Source of the DNA: DATDXV01 sp035289205
GTDB lineage: Archaea > Aenigmatarchaeota > Aenigmatarchaeia > Aenigmatarchaeales > DATDXV01
Assembly (NCBI GenBank): GCA_035289205.1
Contig: DATDXV010000044.1
Coordinates: forward strand, 1-15,187
Reading direction: 5' to 3'
DNA: 15,187 nucleotides
In this document: in pieces, positions 11,101 through 15,187 of the stretch
How positions within the stretch are numbered: the stretch's first letter is position 1
Layout of the letters: every line of letters starts with the position of its first letter
The notes under the pieces: model-generated
Databases searched by the model: none
Seen by the model: only the letters and a program-made list of their open reading frames with translations
Told to the model about the DNA's origin: nothing
Program-made: the position numbers and the translations under genes

Positions 11101-11808
11101 ATGGGAATTTCTGTAGACAAAGCAGTTATTGCTAAATTGGTAAGAAGCGGAGAAAAGTTCGAGGTCCTTGTCGACCCCGAAAAGGCGCTCCTCTTTAAGC
11201 AGGGAAAAGATTTCTCACCCGAGGAGCTGTTTGCAACCAAGGAGATCTACGAGGACAGCAAGAAAGGGCTCAGGGCTGCGGCTGAAAAGATAAACAAGGC
11301 GTTCGGCTCCACTGATCCTGATGTCGTTGGAAAGAAGATTGTGAAAGATGGGGATGTCCAATTGACAACAGAGCAGCGGAGGAAGATGATTGAGGAGAAG
11401 ACAAAGCTCATTGCCACCCTGATTTCCAGAAAGGGAATAAATCCGCAGACAAACACGCCCCATCCCACTGAAAGGGTGCTGAGGGCGATGGAGGAGGCCA
11501 AGGCAAGGGTCGAACTGGAGAGATCCGCAGAGGAACAGGTTGATCAGGTCTCAAAGACCATACAGAGAATAATTCCTATCCGCTTCGAGATGCTTGAGCT
11601 GAACATAAAGGTTCCCGCCGAGTTCGCAGGAAGGGCGCCGTCTGTAATCAAGAGCTTCGGAAGCATCAGCAGAGACCAGTGGATGTCTGACGGAAGTTAT
11701 GTGGCTGTCATAGAGATCCCTGCGGGATTGCAGACAGAAGTCTTTAAGAAGCTCAATGACCTAACGCATGGGAAGGTTGAAGTCAAGACCAACAAGAGGG
11801 GGATATAA
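11101..11808 (+). CDS. sdo1: Ribosome maturation protein SBDS (Sdo1)
   Basis: SBDS is a three-domain protein; in eukaryotes it helps release the anti-association factor eIF6 from 60S, and archaeal homologues are thought to act similarly on 50S. It is 235 aa, normal. The N-terminal FYSH domain starts with VDKAVIAKLVRSGEKFEVLV; the linker helix domain contains QLTTEQRRKMIEEKTKLIA followed by NPQTNTPHPTERVLRAMEEA (~119-150); the C-terminal ferredoxin-like domain has SFGSISRDQWMSDGSYVAVI. ATG 11101 matches family starts; TTG 11092 is an alternative. The stop shares one base with the rrp4 start (TAATG). Confidence 0.96.
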   Translation: MGISVDKAVIAKLVRSGEKFEVLVDPEKALLFKQGKDFSPEELFATKEIYEDSKKGLRAAAEKINKAFGSTDPDVVGKKIVKDGDVQLTTEQRRKMIEEKTKLIATLISRKGINPQTNTPHPTERVLRAMEEAKARVELERSAEEQVDQVSKTIQRIIPIRFEMLELNIKVPAEFAGRAPSVIKSFGSISRDQWMSDGSYVAVIEIPAGLQTEVFKKLNDLTHGKVEVKTNKRGI

Positions 11809-12482
11809 TGACTTTGCTGAAAAATGAAAAGAGTCTGGTTGTGCCTGGAACTGTTATTGCGAAGGGATTGGATTTCCTTCCTGGCAGCGGAAGCTACAGG
11901 AGCGGGGACGAGATCAGGTCAAAATACCTGGGGCTTGTCAGGCTGAAGGACAAGCTTGTCAGCATCGCGCCGCTCAACGGCGTTTACATGCCAAAGCCAG
12001 GAGACGGGATTGTGGGGGTCATCTCAGAGATGCAGGCAACATTCTGGATTGTAAACATAAACAGCCCCTATGATGCTATCATGCAGCTTGGCGAAGCAAG
12101 CGGAGATTTCATAGACCTTCAGAAGACAGATCTCTCTTCGATTTTCGATATAGGAGATGTCATATTCGCAAAGATCCTGAGCGTGACAAAGTCGAAGCAT
12201 GTGAATGTCACAATGAACGACTACAGGGCAAAGAAGCTGACCGGAGGGATGATTCTTTACATAAACTCTTCCAAGGTCCCGCGCGTTATCGGGAAGGAAG
12301 GATCAATGATTGAGATCATCAAGCAGAAGACAGGATGCCAGATTGTTGTCGGGCAGAACGGAGTCGTATGGATAAAGGGAGAGAAGGAAGCTCTGGCTGC
12401 AAAGGCTGTAATGCTTATTGAAAAGGAGTCGCATGTAAGCGGACTTACAGACAGAGTTATGAAATTGCTGGAGGGTGTTTGA
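11808..12482 (+). CDS. rrp4: Exosome cap subunit Rrp4
   Basis: Rrp4 is an RNA-binding cap subunit that sits on the Rrp41-Rrp42 ring and feeds RNA into it. It has 224 aa in three parts: an N-terminal beta domain (~1-55, with VVPGTVIAKGLDFLPGSGSY), an S1 domain (~60-135, GDGIVGVISEMQATFWIVNI and GDVIFAKILSVTKSKHVNVT), and a KH domain (~145-205) with the GKEG loop at 162-165 (VPRVIGKEGSMIEIIKQKTG). Start and stop abut both neighbours (TAATG with SBDS; TGA then ATG with rrp41), implying stoichiometric synthesis. Csl4, the other cap protein, is not here. Confidence 0.96.
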   Translation: MTLLKNEKSLVVPGTVIAKGLDFLPGSGSYRSGDEIRSKYLGLVRLKDKLVSIAPLNGVYMPKPGDGIVGVISEMQATFWIVNINSPYDAIMQLGEASGDFIDLQKTDLSSIFDIGDVIFAKILSVTKSKHVNVTMNDYRAKKLTGGMILYINSSKVPRVIGKEGSMIEIIKQKTGCQIVVGQNGVVWIKGEKEALAAKAVMLIEKESHVSGLTDRVMKLLEGV

Positions 12483-13205
12483 ATGACAGAGCCTTTGATT
12501 GTTAATGGAAAGAGGTATGACGGCAGAACATTGGACCAGTTCAGGCCGATTGAAATGAATTTGAATGTCGTGAAGAACGCAAAGGGCTCCGCAACTTTCA
12601 GGTTCGGAAGCACGCATGCCCTTGCAGCAGTTTACGGACCGAAGCCGTTTTTCCCGAAGGGTCTGCAGGACCCCCAGAGGGCAATACTAAAATTCAGATA
12701 CACCATGGTGCCATTTTCCACAACAGAGAGAAGCAGGCCAGGAACAAGCAGGAGAAACACAGAGATTTCCATGGTGCTTGCAAACGTCTTCAGGAATGTG
12801 ATATTTCTAGAGGAATTTCCGAAAGCTGGGATAGAGATATTCGTTGACATCCTCCAGGCCGAGGCATCGACGAGATGCGCTGCCCTGAACGCAGCTTCCG
12901 CCGCCCTTGCGATCGCAGGGGTCCCGATGCGGGATCTGCCAGCATGCTGCTCTGTGGGAAGGGTTGACAAGCAGCTTGTCCTTGACGTTGCAGGAAAGGA
13001 GGACACGGAGGGGGATGTTGACATGGCGGTCGCAACGGTCGGAGGGGAGGACAGGATTGTTCTTCTGCAGATGGACGGTATAATAACAAAAGAGGAGTTT
13101 GAGAAGCTGTTGAAGATGGGCGTCAGCGGATGCAAGGAGCTTCATGGTTTCATTAAGAAAACACTGGAAGAGAACTATGTGGTTGGTGAGATAAATGAGG
13201 GTTAA
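12483..13205 (+). CDS. rrp41: Exosome catalytic subunit Rrp41
   Basis: Rrp41 is the RNase PH-fold subunit that carries the phosphorolytic 3'-5' active site of the archaeal exosome. It has 240 aa. RYDGRTLDQFRPIEM is the typical N-terminus. Phosphate and RNA contacts are expected from SRRNTEIS (Arg90-Arg91), and the catalytic aspartates correspond to Asp174 and Asp180 in KEDTEGDVDMAVA. The ALNAASAALAIAGVPMRDL block (~134-152) and LLQMDGIITKEEF are also typical. All key residues are present, so it should be active. It starts right after the rrp4 stop and its end overlaps rrp42 by 11 nt. Confidence 0.97.
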   Translation: MTEPLIVNGKRYDGRTLDQFRPIEMNLNVVKNAKGSATFRFGSTHALAAVYGPKPFFPKGLQDPQRAILKFRYTMVPFSTTERSRPGTSRRNTEISMVLANVFRNVIFLEEFPKAGIEIFVDILQAEASTRCAALNAASAALAIAGVPMRDLPACCSVGRVDKQLVLDVAGKEDTEGDVDMAVATVGGEDRIVLLQMDGIITKEEFEKLLKMGVSGCKELHGFIKKTLEENYVVGEINEG

Positions 13206-13977
13206 CGAAGTCTATGTCAGGAAACTGATGGAAGCAGGATTCAGGGCAGATGAGAGAGCATTCGATGAGATGAGGAGCGCTGATATTGAAGTGGGAGTTG
13301 TATCAAGCGCGGAGGGCTCTGCCAGAGTCAAGCTCGGGGAGAGCGAAGCAATTGTTGGCATAAAGATGTCTCTTGGCGAGCCATTCTCTGACTCGCCGAA
13401 CGAAGGAGTGCTTATGGTCAACGCAGAGCTTTCGCCAGTGGCTTCCGAAGATTTTGAGCCAGGCCCCCCATCCGAAAGAGCTGTCGAGCTTGCCAGGGTT
13501 GTTGACAGGGGAATAAGGGAGAGCCATTGCATTAATCTGGAGAAGCTTTGCGTGAAGGAGAAGGAGCTTGTCTGGATGGTCAATGTCGATCTTCAGATTA
13601 TAAATGATGCTGGGAATCTTATTGATCTCTGCGGCATCGGAGCGATAACTGCTCTGCTGGCCTGTAGGATTCCGAAGACAGAGGGGGACAAGGTGGTCTT
13701 CGGCGAACTCACGGAGCAGATGCTGCCTGTGGCTGACATCCCGATACCGATAACAGTCTGCAAGACCGGCAACGTGCTTATTGTTGATCCTACACTAAAG
13801 GAAGAGGAGTCAATCGAAAACAGGGTAACAGTAACTACGAACAAGGACGGGAATATATGCTCCTTGCAAAAGGGAGGCAGCGGCTTCTTTACAACAGAAG
13901 AGCTTTTAAAGGCTGCAGATATCTCTATCCTAAAGGGGAGAGAGATTAGGAAGATGGTTGAGAAGCATGCCAGGTAA
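13195..13977 (+). CDS. rrp42: Exosome non-catalytic subunit Rrp42
   Basis: Rrp42 is the partner RNase PH-fold subunit that alternates with Rrp41 in the hexameric ring and shapes the RNA path. It has 260 aa. It opens with a helix (VYVRKLMEAGFRADERAFDE) and has GSARVKLGESEAIVGIKMSL, the NAELSPVASEDFEPGPPSE segment (~76-94), a WMVNVDLQIINDAGNLIDLC core and the C-terminal PTLKEEESIENRVTVT motif. It lacks the paired catalytic aspartates of Rrp41, as usual. The ATG overlaps rrp41 by 11 nt and the stop overlaps eL43 by 11 nt. Confidence 0.96.
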   Translation: MRVNEVYVRKLMEAGFRADERAFDEMRSADIEVGVVSSAEGSARVKLGESEAIVGIKMSLGEPFSDSPNEGVLMVNAELSPVASEDFEPGPPSERAVELARVVDRGIRESHCINLEKLCVKEKELVWMVNVDLQIINDAGNLIDLCGIGAITALLACRIPKTEGDKVVFGELTEQMLPVADIPIPITVCKTGNVLIVDPTLKEEESIENRVTVTTNKDGNICSLQKGGSGFFTTEELLKAADISILKGREIRKMVEKHAR

Positions 13978-14182
13978 GATAGGAAGTTTTGGCCCAAGAT
14001 ACGGGAACAGGGCAAAGAAGATTATTTTGCAGATAGAGACAATGCAGAAACAGTCTGCAGAGTGCCCTCATTGCGAGAGGAAATCCCTGAAGAGGGTTGC
14101 TGCCGGCATATGGACTTGCCAGAAATGCGGAGTCAAGTTCGCTGGGGCAGCATATCTTCCGAAGAGCGTAAAGAAGGTGTAA
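13967..14182 (+). CDS. rpl37ae: Large-subunit ribosomal protein eL43 (L37Ae)
   Basis: eL43 is a small zinc-ribbon protein of the 50S subunit. It has 71 aa. FGPRYGNRAKK at the N-terminus is typical; the Zn ligands are Cys33, Cys36, Cys51 and Cys54 (CPHC and CQKC), with KRVAAGIWTC between them and FAGAAYLPKS after. ATG 13967 lies inside the end of rrp42 (11-nt overlap); an in-frame TTG at 13958 is less likely. Its stop shares bases with the rpo12 start region. Confidence 0.95.
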   Translation: MPGKIGSFGPRYGNRAKKIILQIETMQKQSAECPHCERKSLKRVAAGIWTCQKCGVKFAGAAYLPKSVKKV

Positions 14183-14184
14183 TG

Positions 14185-14319
14185 ATGTACAAATGCCTGA
14201 ATTGCGGAAAAACAATTGAAATGAGCGATCTCAAGGACAAGATCAGATGCGTCTACTGCGGTTACAGAATCCTTTCAAAATCGCAGCCAAAGACAACTGT
14301 CACTATAAAGGCAAGGTGA
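14185..14319 (+). CDS. rpo12: DNA-directed RNA polymerase subunit P (Rpo12)
   Basis: Rpo12 is the tiny zinc-ribbon RNA polymerase subunit (RPB12 homologue) that contacts Rpo3. It has 44 aa with two CxxC pairs, Cys4/Cys7 and Cys22/Cys25 (MYKCLNCGKT, RCVYCGYRIL), and a basic C-terminal strand. Two tandem ATGs exist, at 14182 and 14185; the second is chosen because the GAAGGTG site at 14173-14179 then has a 5-nt spacer. The gene linking rpo12 to pcc1 in some archaea, the Imp4/Brix homologue, is absent. Confidence 0.95.
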   Translation: MYKCLNCGKTIEMSDLKDKIRCVYCGYRILSKSQPKTTVTIKAR

Positions 14320-14323
14320 AGTT

Positions 14324-14545
14324 GTGAAGTGTTTGGCTGAGATAGAATGCTCTAATCCGGAGCTGGTTGTGGAGGCTGTCTCGCCTGAGATTGAGTCCAA
14401 CGACAGGGTTTCCGTGAAGCTGAAGAGCATGAAGAACAGGATTGATGTTATGATTGAGTCGAATGATGTAAGTGGTTTGATGATAGGTTTTAATTCCAGT
14501 ATGCGCCTAATAAAGGCAAGCATGGGAGCTGTCAATAATGGTTGA
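14324..14545 (+). CDS. pcc1: KEOPS complex subunit Pcc1
   Basis: Pcc1 is the dimerisation subunit of KEOPS, which with Kae1 makes the t6A37 modification on ANN-decoding tRNAs. It has 73 aa. The strand-helix pattern LAEIECSNPELVVEAVSPEI followed by DRVSVKLKSMKNRIDVMIES fits the family, and a helix DVSGLMIGFNSSMRLIKAS ends it. Translation is from GTG 14324, 4 nt after the rpo12 stop, with AAGGTGA (14313-14319) as ribosome-binding site. It overlaps prefoldin beta by 8 nt. Confidence 0.9.
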   Translation: MKCLAEIECSNPELVVEAVSPEIESNDRVSVKLKSMKNRIDVMIESNDVSGLMIGFNSSMRLIKASMGAVNNG

Positions 14546-14906
14546 AGACAAGATTTCTTTGCCTCCGGCTGCGCAGCAGCTGATAATGCAGCTGCAGACA
14601 TACCAGCAGCAGCTGCAGAGCTCGGCGATGCAGAGGGAGAGCTTCTCTGTGCAGAAGATCGAGTTTGAGAGAGCGCTTGAGGAATTGGAGAAGACAAAGG
14701 AGAGCGAGGTCTACAAGTCTGTCGGGCCTATCCTGGTAAAGACAACAAAGGAAGAGATGAAGAAGGAGCTGAAGAGCAAGCTTGAGATGTTCGATCTCGG
14801 CGTGAAGAAGATGGAGAAGCAGGAAGAGAAGATAAGGGAGAAGGCGAAGGAGACGCAGGACAAGCTGAAGGCGATGCTTGGGAAGCCAGACTCCTCTGCT
14901 GCCTGA
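14538..14906 (+). CDS. pfdB: Prefoldin subunit beta
   Basis: Prefoldin beta is the 122-aa chaperone subunit that, as four copies with two alpha subunits, holds unfolded proteins for the chaperonin. The sequence is helix-beta-hairpin-helix: an N-terminal coiled coil (PPAAQQLIMQLQTYQQQLQS through about residue 50), a hairpin (SEVYKSVGPILVKTTKEEM, ~55-73), and a C-terminal charged coiled coil (KKMEKQEEKIREKAKETQDK). The tail ends in GKPDSSAA. It is the last gene of the superoperon and converges on the minus-strand thioredoxin-like gene. Confidence 0.95.
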   Translation: MVEDKISLPPAAQQLIMQLQTYQQQLQSSAMQRESFSVQKIEFERALEELEKTKESEVYKSVGPILVKTTKEEMKKELKSKLEMFDLGVKKMEKQEEKIREKAKETQDKLKAMLGKPDSSAA

Positions 14907-14943
14907 TTTCTGCTAAAGAATATGGTCTTGGTTTGCAAGAAAT

Positions 14944-14963
14944 ATTATTTTAATTTTTTCTTT
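14944..14963 (+). terminator. T-rich end of the superoperon
   Basis: A stretch with runs of four and six T (around 14948-14960) follows prefoldin beta by about 40 nt, in a form that can end archaeal transcription. It overlaps the last codons of the convergent minus-strand gene. Confidence 0.4.
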
Positions 14964-15169
14964 AACTCGTCTTTGCTTGGAACGCCAGTAAATTCCAGTT
15001 TCTCATCAATTACAATACCAGGAGCAGACATTACTTGATATCTCTCTAATATCTTAGGATTCTTAGTTATATCTATAATTTGGTATTTTACTTTCATCTC
15101 ATCCAGCATCTTTTCAACCTCAGCACAACCACCGCAACCTGGCGTTGTTAAGATCTGTACTTTTTTCAT
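14945..15169 (-). CDS. Thioredoxin-like small redox protein (CGGC)
   Basis: This 74-aa protein has a minimal thioredoxin or glutaredoxin-like fold. The active site is TPGCGGCAEVEKML with Cys12 and Cys15; the cis-proline is Pro50 in SAPGIVID; the last strand is LEFTGVPSKDEL. It resembles the small archaeal redox-active disulfide proteins whose reductant is often unknown. The start is placed at the MKKVQ methionine (15169); an in-frame ATG at 15181 would add four residues and lies near the window edge, so the upstream promoter cannot be judged. Confidence 0.88.
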   Translation of the reverse strand: MKKVQILTTPGCGGCAEVEKMLDEMKVKYQIIDITKNPKILERYQVMSAPGIVIDEKLEFTGVPSKDELKKKLK

Positions 15170-15187
15170 TCTAACACACATAACAAA

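Noticed and set aside
12632..13145. Overlapping minus-strand ORFs opposite rrp41
   Set aside because: Shadows of rrp41, whose catalytic residues and family blocks are intact.
1..15187. CRISPR array, rRNA genes or a replication origin
   Set aside because: No regularly spaced direct repeats, rRNA-like sequence or clustered origin-box repeats were seen.

Overview
The window is archaeal chromosome. It carries archaeal-type ribosomal proteins (eL18, uL13, uS9, eL15, eL43), three small or medium RNA polymerase subunits (Rpo3, Rpo10, Rpo12), RNase P proteins Rpp30 and Pop5, the proteasome alpha subunit, SBDS, the exosome core (Rrp4, Rrp41, Rrp42), KEOPS Pcc1 and prefoldin beta. Promoters are archaeal TATA boxes, and many genes have their ATG 29-30 nt after the first T of the box, which implies leaderless mRNAs. 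Small proteins, many orphans, tRNA genes with several non-canonical bulge-helix-bulge introns and encoded CCA ends fit a DPANN-type archaeon. That placement is inference; the lineage cannot be fixed from this window alone.

Layout. (1) 34-2526: a large exported protein with three PEGA repeats, an InlB-like repeat and a probable beta-propeller. (2) 2571-3344: rpo3. (3) 3384-4963: a patch between rpo3 and the ribosomal genes, with intron-containing tRNA-Leu(UAA), a 35-aa CxxC micro-ORF behind a Shine-Dalgarno-masking hairpin, intron-containing tRNA-Ser(CGA), and two orphan genes. (4) 5010-6408: overlapping eL18-uL13-uS9, then rpo10. (5) 6448-8603: accessory stretch with a Dabb-domain protein, tRNA-Pro(GGG) containing two introns, a minus-strand ImmA/IrrE-like metallopeptidase followed by a 53-aa ORF, a 109-aa orphan, and a cytidine-deaminase-fold gene. 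The deaminase gene lies in a ~520-bp segment bounded by imperfect terminal inverted repeats and a 9-10 bp direct repeat. (6) 8658-14906: the exosome/proteasome/RNase P superoperon from eL15 to prefoldin beta, tightly packed and often overlapping. (7) 15169-14945, minus strand: a CGGC thioredoxin-like protein converging on prefoldin.

The conserved blocks join transcription, ribosome synthesis and maturation (SBDS), RNA processing and decay (RNase P, exosome), tRNA modification (KEOPS) and protein folding or turnover (prefoldin, proteasome). The parts most worth a second look are the apparent deaminase-carrying insertion element, the four tRNA introns (two at the same 30/31 site in Leu and Ser tRNAs, and a 16-nt intron in tRNA-Pro), the structured leader of the micro-ORF, and the membrane coiled-coil protein with heptad-spaced cysteines.
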